The translations under genes and the position numbers were made by a program. Source: Phyllobacteriaceae bacterium UBA1940 (GTDB lineage Bacteria; Pseudomonadota; Alphaproteobacteria; Rhizobiales; Rhizobiaceae). Taken from it: DNA of 63,389 nucleotides. Shown one piece after another: positions 17,304-25,689 of the stretch. Positions within the stretch are counted from its first letter, which is position 1; every line of letters begins with the position of its first letter. The notes beneath the pieces are model-generated. The model was not told the DNA's origin and made no database searches. It saw only the letters and a list, made by a program, of their open reading frames with translations. The DNA lies in NCBI GenBank assembly GCA_002336975.1, contig DDFA01000086.1:42622-106010 (forward strand), given 5' to 3'.

Positions 17304-19463
17304 ATGCAGATTAAGGCCTATTTCGAGGAATGGTCGCGGCAGCCCGGCGAGACCGTGCGCATGGCGGTCAGCGCGCCGGGCAAAATGGTTCGCGCGCGCT
17401 TCATGCGGCTGGTTTCCGGTCCTGGAAAAGGCGAACTCGACGCCGGCGTCGTCACAGACATGCCGCAGGTGCTCGACCGGTCTTTTGCCATCACGCCGAA
17501 AACGACCGCCGTCGGCTCCCATGCCGTTCTGCCTTTGCCGCAACCCGTCGAGGCGGATACGCTGGCCGTCCACTGCTGGATCTTTCCGACCGCCACCGGT
17601 GCGGCTGCGCAGACCGTCTGGGCGCTGGGCAAACTTTCGCTGGCGATCCGCAATGGCGCGATTGGCCTCGAACGGAGCGGCAGGACGATCGCCTCGATCC
17701 CCGACGCGATCAAACCCGGGCACTGGTATTCGGTGGCGGCCATACTTGCGGATGGCCAGGCCAGTCTCGACCTCAAGCGCATGGACGCCAAGATCAATGC
17801 GCGCCGTCATGTTTCAGCCGCGGGCGGCGGGGTCGCCGTCACCGCGTCGACCCTGGTGCTGGCGTCGTCCGGCGTCGACGAAACCGGATCGCCGCGCAAC
17901 GCCTATGACGGCAAGATCGACAGCCCGACGATCCATCTGCGCCGGTTGGGCGAGGCCGACCTGTTGGCGGCGCACGACGGACGCGCCATCACCAGCCCCT
18001 GGGCGTCCTGGCTGATCGGGCAGGATTTCGCGTCGTCCTCGGTTGCGCCCGCATGGGCCGGCGGCAAGCCGGGCAGAATCCACAACGGCGGAGAGCGCGG
18101 CGTCACCGGGCGCAACTGGAACGGCCGAAGCGACTCGTTCGGAGAAGTCCCGGCGCAATATTGCGCGCTGCAGTTTCACAGCGACGACATGGTCGATTCC
18201 GGCTGGGCCTACGAGCTTGAATTCGAGCTGCCGGTCGACCTGAAAAGCGGCGTCTATCTTGTTCGTCTCGAGTCGGCGGCGAGCGTCAATTTCTATCCGC
18301 TTTTTGTGCGCGGCGCGAAAGGCGCGACGGCCCCGGTGCTGTTCCTGCTGCCCACCAACACCTATCTCGCCTACGCTAACGACCATCTGGCCGCGTTCGA
18401 CCTGTCGGCGATCATGGCGCATGAGAAGGTCGTGCCGGAAGACGAGAAATATCTCTTTACCGACGCCGCGCCCGGACGCTCATGCTACGACACCCATTCG
18501 GACGGAACGCCGGTGCGCTATTCCAGCCGGCGCAGGCCGCTGTTCAACGTCCGCCCGCATGTGCGCAACTGGCTCACCGGCTCGCACCGCCACTACCCCG
18601 TCGACATGTATATCCTCGAATGGCTGGAGCATGTCGGCCTCGACTATCACGTCGCCACCGATGAGGATCTGGAATCAGAGGGCCGCGCGCTCGTCGACCG
18701 CTACAACGTCGTCATTACCGGCTCGCATCCCGAATATTGGAGTCGTTTTGCGCTCGACGCGATCGATAGCTACCTCAATGAGGGCGGTCGGGCGATGTAT
18801 CTCGGCGGCAACGGATTTTATTGGGTGACGACGCGGTTTCCCGAGCGGCCCTGGGCCATCGAAGTGCGTCGCGACAACACCGGCACGCGCTGCTGGGATG
18901 CGCCCTATGGCGAGCGCAACCATGTCGCCACCGGCGAAGCGGGGGGCATCTGGCGGGCGCGCGGCCGCGCGCCGAACAAGACCGTGGGCATCGGGTTCTC
19001 CTCTGAGGGCTTTTCCAAGGCCTGCGGCTACCGGCGGCTCGAGGCGAGCTACACTTCGCCGGCCTCGCGTTTCTTCGAAGGGGTTACGGATGAAATTGTC
19101 GGCGACTACGGTCATGTGCTGGGCGGTGCGGTCGGCGACGAGATCGACCGCTACGACGTCGCCATCGGAAGCCCCGAACACGCTTATGTGCTCGCAACGT
19201 CCACGGGCCTCGGCAACGAGTATCAGGTGGTCATCGAGGACATGACGTTGATGCTGCCTGACTTGGGCGGACAGCAGAAACCTGAGATGGTGCGCGCCGA
19301 CATGGTGATCTTTCCGATCGATGGCGGCGGCTGCGTGTTTTCGACCGGCTCGATCGTCTATGGCGGATCGCTCGCCTGGAACGATTGCGACAACGACCTG
19401 TCACGCATCACGGCGAATGTCCTGCGGGCCCTGGCAAGCCCCGAGCCGGTGTTCCAGCCATGA
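17304..19463 (+). CDS. N,N-dimethylformamidase-like large subunit
   Basis: This 719-residue protein resembles the large (beta) subunit of N,N-dimethylformamidase. It has an N-terminal LamG-like beta region (about residues 60-230) and a C-terminal domain with PTNTYLAYAND, SCYDTHSDGTPVRYSS and GSHPEYWS. Tyr354, Tyr395 and Glu477 fall at spacings like the two Tyr and one Glu that hold the iron in the Paracoccus enzyme, as I recall it. It would hydrolyse a small amide. The small subunit seen in that enzyme is not encoded next to it. AGGGAGG precedes ATG 17304. The substrate here is probably not dimethylformamide itself. Confidence 0.8.
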   Translation: MQIKAYFEEWSRQPGETVRMAVSAPGKMVRARFMRLVSGPGKGELDAGVVTDMPQVLDRSFAITPKTTAVGSHAVLPLPQPVEADTLAVHCWIFPTATGAAAQTVWALGKLSLAIRNGAIGLERSGRTIASIPDAIKPGHWYSVAAILADGQASLDLKRMDAKINARRHVSAAGGGVAVTASTLVLASSGVDETGSPRNAYDGKIDSPTIHLRRLGEADLLAAHDGRAITSPWASWLIGQDFASSSVAPAWAGGKPGRIHNGGERGVTGRNWNGRSDSFGEVPAQYCALQFHSDDMVDSGWAYELEFELPVDLKSGVYLVRLESAASVNFYPLFVRGAKGATAPVLFLLPTNTYLAYANDHLAAFDLSAIMAHEKVVPEDEKYLFTDAAPGRSCYDTHSDGTPVRYSSRRRPLFNVRPHVRNWLTGSHRHYPVDMYILEWLEHVGLDYHVATDEDLESEGRALVDRYNVVITGSHPEYWSRFALDAIDSYLNEGGRAMYLGGNGFYWVTTRFPERPWAIEVRRDNTGTRCWDAPYGERNHVATGEAGGIWRARGRAPNKTVGIGFSSEGFSKACGYRRLEASYTSPASRFFEGVTDEIVGDYGHVLGGAVGDEIDRYDVAIGSPEHAYVLATSTGLGNEYQVVIEDMTLMLPDLGGQQKPEMVRADMVIFPIDGGGCVFSTGSIVYGGSLAWNDCDNDLSRITANVLRALASPEPVFQP

Positions 19464-19545
19464 CCTCCGCCATTCAGGTCCGCTTTCGATGGAAGTCGGT
19501 TTGAACGCAGGATGTTGCCGGGGAACGTCACTGTGACCTCGGCGC

Positions 19546-20469
19546 TCAGACGCCGCTGCCGGAAATGTCCGGGTCGGGGGCTGGAGCCATGCCGGCAAAG
19601 CTTTCGACGACCCATTCGCGGACGCGGGAGACGGCGAGCTTCTCGCCGATATTGGGCCGTTCGATCAGGTAGAAGGAATGGCTTGATTTTCGGCGCAGTT
19701 CAAAGGGCGCGACAAGCGCGCCCGATTGCAGATAGTGCCTGCAGGTGACGCTGTCCCCGATCGCCACTCCGAACCCGTTGACGGCCGCCTCAATCATCAT
19801 GAAGTCGTTGCCCAGATAGTGGCGCCTGTGGGGCAGCTCGCCCACCTGCGCGGCCGAGAGCCAGGCGTTCCACTCGCGGTCGTCCATCGCATAGAGAAGC
19901 GGCACGTTTTTCAGGTCGGCGGGACCTGCCAGACTGGCGCCGAATTCAGGACTGCAGACCGGGAACAGTTCGACTTCGCTCAACAGCGTCGTCCGGCGGT
20001 TTTCCCAAACTCCGTCGCCGTAGCGGATGCAGATGTCGACGTCGGAGCCGATGACCGCCTTCCATTGGTTCGACGAGCGCAGGCCGAGCCGAATGCCCGG
20101 GTGCCTGATCAGGAAGCCGCCCATGTTCTTGACCAGCCAGAGCGCCGTCAGCGCCGGCGGGCAACTGACGACCACCTCGCCGCTGATCTCCGGCGAATCG
20201 AGACTGGCGACGGCGCTCTCGATCATTTCGAAGCCGTCGCTGAGCCAGTTCAGGATCCGCAGGCCCGAGCCTGTCAGGGTAAAACTGTTTCCGCGGCGTT
20301 CGAGCAGTGACACGCCGGTCAGCGTTTCAAGCGTCCTGATCTGGTGACTGACCGCGCTTTGCGTCACGCCGAGTTCCTCGGCGGCCCTGGTTATCGAACC
20401 GTGGCGCGCGGCCGTCTCGAAGGCGCGCAGCGCATTCAGCGGCGGCAGGCGACGATGAGTTTTCTGCAT
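19546..20469 (-). CDS. LysR-family regulator (GcvA-like)
   Basis: This 307-residue protein starts with the LysR winged helix: LPPLNALRAFETAARHGSIT, then AAEELGVTQSAVSHQIRTLE (residues 30-49) and LLERRGNSFTLTG. A periplasmic-binding-like effector domain follows. The opening is the form seen in GcvA-type regulators. It diverges from the hydantoin racemase gene, with a long inverted repeat between them, so it probably controls the hydantoin operon and its ABC importer in response to the cyclic ureide or a carbamoyl product. Confidence 0.92.
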   Translation of the reverse strand: MQKTHRRLPPLNALRAFETAARHGSITRAAEELGVTQSAVSHQIRTLETLTGVSLLERRGNSFTLTGSGLRILNWLSDGFEMIESAVASLDSPEISGEVVVSCPPALTALWLVKNMGGFLIRHPGIRLGLRSSNQWKAVIGSDVDICIRYGDGVWENRRTTLLSEVELFPVCSPEFGASLAGPADLKNVPLLYAMDDREWNAWLSAAQVGELPHRRHYLGNDFMMIEAAVNGFGVAIGDSVTCRHYLQSGALVAPFELRRKSSHSFYLIERPNIGEKLAVSRVREWVVESFAGMAPAPDPDISGSGV

Positions 20470-20481
20470 GAGAATTTCTCA

Positions 20482-20518
20482 GGCTTGAGCATGCAATAGT
20501 TTCGCTTGTGCTCAAGCC
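20482..20518. promoter_or_regulatory. Inverted repeat between lysR-type gene and hydantoin operon
   Basis: GGCTTGAGCA (20482-20491) and TGCTCAAGCC (20509-20518) are perfect 10-bp arms separated by 17 bp. They fill the space between the LysR start (20469) and the racemase start (20539). The arms contain T-N-A symmetry of the LysR kind, so this is the likely binding site for divergent control and autoregulation. Confidence 0.65.
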
Positions 20519-20538
20519 AATGTCGAGCCGATAACCAT

Positions 20539-21258
20539 ATGCCCCTGGCGAGGCATCGCGGCAATGTGCCGGTCCCGAACGAAAACGCCGTCGAAACAGC
20601 GAGACCGAATTTGCGGATACTGGTGATCAATCCCAATAGCAGCCGCGCCTTTACGGACCTGATGGACGCCGACGTCGCGCCGCTGAGGTTCGGCAACTCG
20701 TGCCGGATCGATTGCGTGACGCTTGCCGGCGCACCGGCAGGGATCGAGACGCAACGGGACATCGACGCCGTCGTCGATCCGCTCTGCGCGCTCATCGCCG
20801 CGGAAACCGAGACAACGGACGCGTTTGTGATCGGGTGTTTTGCCGATCCGGGCCTGTATTCGGCGCGCGAGGTAACCGGCAAACCTGTTTTCGGCGCCTG
20901 CGAAGCCGGTCTCGCCACGGCCCTGAACAGGGGCGAGCGCTTCGGCGTGATCTCGACGTCTGCCGGTTCGCGCAATGCCGAACTCAGGCTGATCCGCTCG
21001 TACGGGTTGCTGGACCGCTGCGTCGGTCTTGCACCGGTGGACGTGCCGGTGGTGGAGATTCCGATCGCGCCTGACGCGCTGGAGCGGATGCTGGACGCGG
21101 GCGCAAAGCTTCGGAAGGACGGCGCGGACGTACTGGTGCTGGGCTGCGCCGGCATGGCCGGCTACAGACCCGCGCTGAGCCGTGCGCTTGGTGTCCCGAT
21201 CATCAATCCGGTCGTGTCCGCCGTGGCGATGGCGATCGGCGTCGTGGCGCTGTCATGA
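20539..21258 (+). CDS. Hydantoin / Asp-Glu racemase family protein
   Basis: This 239-residue protein belongs to the Asp/Glu/hydantoin racemase family. ILVINPNSSRAFTDLM opens the fold. The two Cys expected for two-base racemisation appear in VIGCFADPGLY and LVLGCAGMAGY. Hydantoin racemases interconvert 5-substituted hydantoins so that both enantiomers can be consumed. It leads an operon in which each gene overlaps the next. ATG 20539 lacks a clear ribosome site; a GTG at 20506 would overlap the inverted repeat and is less likely. Confidence 0.88.
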   Translation: MPLARHRGNVPVPNENAVETARPNLRILVINPNSSRAFTDLMDADVAPLRFGNSCRIDCVTLAGAPAGIETQRDIDAVVDPLCALIAAETETTDAFVIGCFADPGLYSAREVTGKPVFGACEAGLATALNRGERFGVISTSAGSRNAELRLIRSYGLLDRCVGLAPVDVPVVEIPIAPDALERMLDAGAKLRKDGADVLVLGCAGMAGYRPALSRALGVPIINPVVSAVAMAIGVVALS

Positions 21259-22601
21259 GCCGCGCCGTCCCTCGCTCGCTCGCCGCAAGGCTGCTCGACG
21301 ACTATGACCGGTCGCTCGACCGGGCAGGCTTTTGCGGCGCGCGCCTGGCCGAACGCCTCGAGACCATCTCGCGTATCGGATTGACGGAAAACGGCGGCTC
21401 GAACCGCCCAGGCTTCTCCGAGGCCGAACGACAGGCAAAAGACCTCGCCTGCGACTGGATGCGGGTCGCCGGCATGTCGGTGACCCAGGACGCTGCCGGC
21501 AACCGGTTCGGCAGGCTTGCCGGACGAGACGAAAACCTGCCGGCGGTGATGTGCGGATCGCATGTCGACAGCGTGCCTGACGGCGGGCATTTCGACGGTG
21601 TTCTCGGCGTTGTGCTGGCGATCGAAGCGGTCGAGATGTGGAGCGCTGCGGGTGTGACGCCTTTGCGTCCCTATGAGGTCGCGATCTTCTCCGACGAGGA
21701 AGGCAGCCGCTTCAACCTGGGTCTGCTGGGAAGCGGCGCCATGGTCGGCCGCCATACGCAGGACGAACTGGAAAGGCTGCGGGACCAGGACGGGCGGACG
21801 TTTTCGTCGGTCGTGGATGCTGCCGGCTTGCCGGTGCCGAATTTCCCGCAGGCGCAACGCGACATGTCGTCGATAGACTCCTATGTCGAGGTTCACATCG
21901 AGCAGGGGCGGGTGCTCGAACGCGAGGGCCTCGGCCTTGGCGTCGTCAGCGGAATTTGCGGCCTTGTCGGGCTCGAAATCTCGGTCCGGGGCGTCGCCGG
22001 CCATGCGGGCGCGACACCGATGCCGCACAGGCAGGATGCGCTCGTATCGGCCTCGCGCATGGTCGTGGCGATCAACACGCTTCCGGGGCAATTCAGCGCA
22101 ACCGCCGTCGCAACGGTCGGGCAATTGAACGTCCTTCCCAATGGGGCGAACGTCATCCCGGGCGAGGTCCGCTTCAGCGTCGACATTCGCGACGTGGCCG
22201 CCGGGCCGCTCGCCGCGCTGGCCGAACGCATTGTCGCCACCACGGTCCAGATCGCCAAAGCCGATCAGGTCGAACTGTCCTGGTCGCAGGTGTTTTCTGT
22301 GCCGCCGACGCCGGTCGATCCGGCGCTCGTCGCCGTGCAGGAGGCGGCCATGGCGGAGCTGGGATTGCCTCCCTTCGCGCTGCCGAGCGGCGCGGGCCAC
22401 GATGCGATGCTGATCGGCGCGCACGCGCCGATGGCGATGTTCTTCGTGCGCAGCCGCGACGGCGTCAGCCACAATCCGCGCGAATATTCAAGCTTGAACG
22501 ATTGCGCGCAGGCCGCGCATGCCCTGTCGCGCACCCTGACAAGTCTGGTGAACGACCCGGCGTCGCCGGATGAGAAACAGAGGCGTTTGCATAATGTTTG
22601 A
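21255..22601 (+). CDS. M20-family N-carbamoyl amino acid hydrolase / allantoate amidohydrolase
   Basis: This 448-residue protein is a Zn-dependent amidohydrolase of the hydantoinase/carbamoylase family. [20 protein letters not shown] and FSDEEGSRF supply the metal ligands, VEVHIEQGRVLE is the family helix, and GAGHDAMLIG is near the C-terminus. It removes the carbamoyl group (N-carbamoyl amino acid to amino acid + CO2 + NH3) or acts on allantoate. It overlaps the racemase by ATGA and the hydantoinase by 8 bp, so ring opening and carbamoyl removal are made together. Confidence 0.88.
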   Translation: MSRAVPRSLAARLLDDYDRSLDRAGFCGARLAERLETISRIGLTENGGSNRPGFSEAERQAKDLACDWMRVAGMSVTQDAAGNRFGRLAGRDENLPAVMCGSHVDSVPDGGHFDGVLGVVLAIEAVEMWSAAGVTPLRPYEVAIFSDEEGSRFNLGLLGSGAMVGRHTQDELERLRDQDGRTFSSVVDAAGLPVPNFPQAQRDMSSIDSYVEVHIEQGRVLEREGLGLGVVSGICGLVGLEISVRGVAGHAGATPMPHRQDALVSASRMVVAINTLPGQFSATAVATVGQLNVLPNGANVIPGEVRFSVDIRDVAAGPLAALAERIVATTVQIAKADQVELSWSQVFSVPPTPVDPALVAVQEAAMAELGLPPFALPSGAGHDAMLIGAHAPMAMFFVRSRDGVSHNPREYSSLNDCAQAAHALSRTLTSLVNDPASPDEKQRRLHNV

Positions 22602-23955
22602 CCTGGCCATCAAGAGGGCGCGCGTCGTCGGCGAGGCAAGCGTCGACTACGCCAATATCTATGTGAAGGACGGGGTCTTCGCGGGCTTCAGCACCGAGGT
22701 CCTCGCGGCGCGCGAAACGGTCGACGCCGACGGGCGATATGTGTTTCCGGGCGGCGTCGATCCCCATGTTCATTTCAACGATCCGGGCCTGACGGACGGC
22801 GAGGATTTTCAGACCGGGACGATGGCCGCTGTGGCCGGCGGCATAACGACCGTCTTCGAAATGCCGCTGACCGTGCCGCTGACGGCGGACAAGCCTTCCT
22901 TCATGCTCAAGCGGCGCGAGGCGGAGAAGAAGGCTGTTGCCGATTTTGGCATCTATCTGGCCCTGACGCCGGACAACTCGGCCTCGCTTCCGTCTCTGAT
23001 GGACCTGCAGCCGATCGGCTTCAAAGCTTTCATGTCCTATTCCCCGGAAATTCCGATGGTCAAGGACGGCGAGCTGCTCGAGGGCATGCGGGCGATCAAG
23101 GCGGTGGGCAGTCGAATAGCCGTTCATTGCGAGAACAACGATCTCATCGCCTTCCTGACGGCGAAGTTGCAGTCGCAGGGCCGCGACGGTCCGCGCGCCT
23201 ACATGGACAGCCGTCCCGACTACTCCGAATGGGAGGCGATTCAGCGCGCCGTCACGCTGGCGAAGATCGCCGGCGTTCAACTGCACATCGTCCATTCCAG
23301 CACACCCGAAGGCGCGCGGATCGTCGCCCGCGCGCGCGGCGAAGGCCATCCCGTCAGCGTCGAGACCGCACAGCATTTCCTGTTTCTCGATGAAACCGAC
23401 TTCGAGCGTATCGGGCCGATGGCGCAATGCAATCCGCCGCTTCGGGCGGCCGGCAATGCGGATCTCCTGTGGGAGGCGATCAAGACACGGCAGATCGACT
23501 GTGTCGGGACCGACCATGCGCCATACACGTTCGAGGAAAAGCTGGCGGGCAACGGCTCGGTCTGGAAGACGCCGGCCGGCATCAACAACATCCAAAGCGC
23601 AATTCCGCTGCTGATCGGCGAGGGCCTCGCCCGAAATATCTCGCCTGTGCGTCTGGCTGAAATCTACGCGACCGCGCCGGCGAGGATCTTTGGCATCTAT
23701 CCGCGCAAGGGCGCGATCACGATCGGCGCCGACGCCGACATGTTCATTTTCGATCCGGATGAACATTGGACGGTCGACCCGGCCAGGACCTTCTACAAGC
23801 AGAAATGGACGCCGTTCGAAGGCAAACCGGTGCGCGGCCGGATCAAAAAGACCTGGGTCCGGGGGACCGTCGTCTATGACGACGCCGGCGAGCAGGGGAC
23901 GATAACGGTCGATCCGGGTTTTGGCCGGTTCGTTCCAGGATTTGTGTGGGCCTGA
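22594..23955 (+). CDS. Cyclic amidohydrolase: hydantoinase / allantoinase type
   Basis: This 453-residue protein is a metal-dependent cyclic amidohydrolase. DPHVHFNDPG binds metal, the Lys in IGFKAFMSYS is the expected carboxylated bridging residue, and HCEN, HIVHSST and GTDHAPYTFEEK complete the site. The last motif is of the allantoinase (AllB) kind, while the racemase and carbamoylase neighbours argue for hydantoin. Ring opening of a hydantoin or allantoin to the carbamoyl acid is therefore expected. ATG 22594 overlaps the upstream stop. Confidence 0.88.
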   Translation: MFDLAIKRARVVGEASVDYANIYVKDGVFAGFSTEVLAARETVDADGRYVFPGGVDPHVHFNDPGLTDGEDFQTGTMAAVAGGITTVFEMPLTVPLTADKPSFMLKRREAEKKAVADFGIYLALTPDNSASLPSLMDLQPIGFKAFMSYSPEIPMVKDGELLEGMRAIKAVGSRIAVHCENNDLIAFLTAKLQSQGRDGPRAYMDSRPDYSEWEAIQRAVTLAKIAGVQLHIVHSSTPEGARIVARARGEGHPVSVETAQHFLFLDETDFERIGPMAQCNPPLRAAGNADLLWEAIKTRQIDCVGTDHAPYTFEEKLAGNGSVWKTPAGINNIQSAIPLLIGEGLARNISPVRLAEIYATAPARIFGIYPRKGAITIGADADMFIFDPDEHWTVDPARTFYKQKWTPFEGKPVRGRIKKTWVRGTVVYDDAGEQGTITVDPGFGRFVPGFVWA

Positions 23956-24005
23956 ACGCCGGCGATGCGGGCCTTGGCGGCAAGCAAGACACAAGGGAGG
24001 AAGTC

Positions 24006-25613
24006 ATGAGTGCTTTGAATGGAATCGCAGCGGGAATGCCTGGGCCGTCGCGCCGCGCCTTTCTGGCGATGGCGGCGGGCGGTCTGGCGCTGCCGCTGAC
24101 GGGCGGTCGGGTGGTGGCGGCGAGCGCGGACACGCTGGTTGTCGCCTCCGGCGCCGACGCCGTCACGCTGGATCCGGGTGTGTCCTTCGACGGCCAGTCG
24201 CCCTTGCTGTGGCGCAATGTCTATGAGGCGCTGATCGACTACAGGGACGACACGCTGGAATTCGTGCCGCAGCTGGCCGAAAGCTTCGACGTCTCCGACG
24301 ACAAGAAGACCTACACGTTCAAGATCCGCAGGAACGTGAAGTTCACCGACGGCGAAATCCTCGACGCTGCGGCCGTCAAATTCAACATCGAGCGCCAGAC
24401 CAAGGTCGGCCAGGGCATCGCGTTCGCGCTGGCGGCGATCGAGTCGATCGAGACCCCCGACGACTTCACCGTGGTGCTCCGGCTTGGCGCGCCGTCGGAC
24501 GGTTTCCTGTCGGCGTTCGCCTCGCTCTACACGGTCAAGATGATCTCGCCGAAAGCGATCCGGGACAATGAGAAGGACGGCGACCACGCCCAGGCCTGGC
24601 TGCGCGACAACATGGTCGGCACCGGCCCGTATGCGATGCGCTCCTACAAGCAGTCGCAACAGGCGGTTCTCGAGCGGAACCCGGACTACTGGCGGGGCTG
24701 GAAGGACGACCATTTCGACCGGGTCATCGTCAAATACGTCCATGAAGCCTCGACCGAGCGGCTTTTGCTGGAGCAGGGCGACGTGGACGTCGCGCTGTTC
24801 CTGCCGGACGACGTCGTTGAATCGCTCGACGGCAAACCCGGGATCGTCGTCACCGACGAGCCCTCCTTCAACGTCTACTACCTGTGTTTCAACTGCAAGA
24901 ACGGCCCGACCGCCGATCCGCGGGTGCGCCGGGCCCTGGCGCAGGCGTTCAACTATGACGACTACATCAACAACGCGCTGCGCGGCAAAGCCAGACAGGC
25001 GCACGGGCCCATCCCAAGCGGCTTCGTGGGGCACGCGAAAGATACGCCGGCCTACAGTTTCAACCTTGAAAAGGCGAAGCAGCTGCTCGCGGAGGCAGGC
25101 TATCCCAATGGCGGCTTCAAGCTGAAATACACCTACGAGACCGGCTATTTCTGGAAGCGGCCGCTCGGCGAATTCATGCAGGCCAACATGAAAGAACTGG
25201 GCGTCGACGTCGAAATCCAGGAACTGTCCCCGTCGGCATGGGCGGGCCTGCTGTCCAACCCAGACACCGCGGACCATTGTTTCGGCCTCGTCTGGTGGCC
25301 AACGCTGGCGACGCCCTATGACTACATGTGGTCGCTGTTCCACACCGCCGCGCAAGGCAATGCCGGCTACAATTGGGGGTACTACTCGAACCCCGAAGTG
25401 GACCGGCTGCTGGATGAAGGCGCCGCCGAACCCGATGAAGCCAGGCGGCTGGATCTCTACGCCAAGGCGCAAATGCTGATCGTCGAGGATTCGCCGGCCC
25501 TGTTCATTTACGAGAAGAACTACAGGCTGCCAATGAGCGACAAGATCTCAGGATTTGTCTTCAACGGCATGCGCACCGAGACGCTCGATTTCTATTCACT
25601 TCGCCGAGCTTGA
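24006..25613 (+). CDS. ABC transporter substrate-binding protein, peptide/nickel family (SBP_bac_5)
   Basis: This 535-residue protein has a Tat-type signal, PSRRAFLAMAAGGLALPL, before the mature start near residue 40. The SBP_bac_5 landmarks follow: LDPGVSFDG, NVYEALIDY, TYTFKIRRNVKFTDGEILDA and TGPYAMRSYKQS. It delivers ligand to the DppBC-like permeases and double ATPase encoded next. Coupled with hydantoin-degrading enzymes, the ligand may be a hydantoin, ureide or peptide. AGGGAGG precedes ATG 24006. Confidence 0.92.
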   Translation: MSALNGIAAGMPGPSRRAFLAMAAGGLALPLTGGRVVAASADTLVVASGADAVTLDPGVSFDGQSPLLWRNVYEALIDYRDDTLEFVPQLAESFDVSDDKKTYTFKIRRNVKFTDGEILDAAAVKFNIERQTKVGQGIAFALAAIESIETPDDFTVVLRLGAPSDGFLSAFASLYTVKMISPKAIRDNEKDGDHAQAWLRDNMVGTGPYAMRSYKQSQQAVLERNPDYWRGWKDDHFDRVIVKYVHEASTERLLLEQGDVDVALFLPDDVVESLDGKPGIVVTDEPSFNVYYLCFNCKNGPTADPRVRRALAQAFNYDDYINNALRGKARQAHGPIPSGFVGHAKDTPAYSFNLEKAKQLLAEAGYPNGGFKLKYTYETGYFWKRPLGEFMQANMKELGVDVEIQELSPSAWAGLLSNPDTADHCFGLVWWPTLATPYDYMWSLFHTAAQGNAGYNWGYYSNPEVDRLLDEGAAEPDEARRLDLYAKAQMLIVEDSPALFIYEKNYRLPMSDKISGFVFNGMRTETLDFYSLRRA

Positions 25614-25689
25614 CCGTGGTCCCGCGGCGCGCCCTGCCTGATCGGATGGCGCGCCTGCCAGACCAGGCAATACGGAGCGCCACGCCCCA

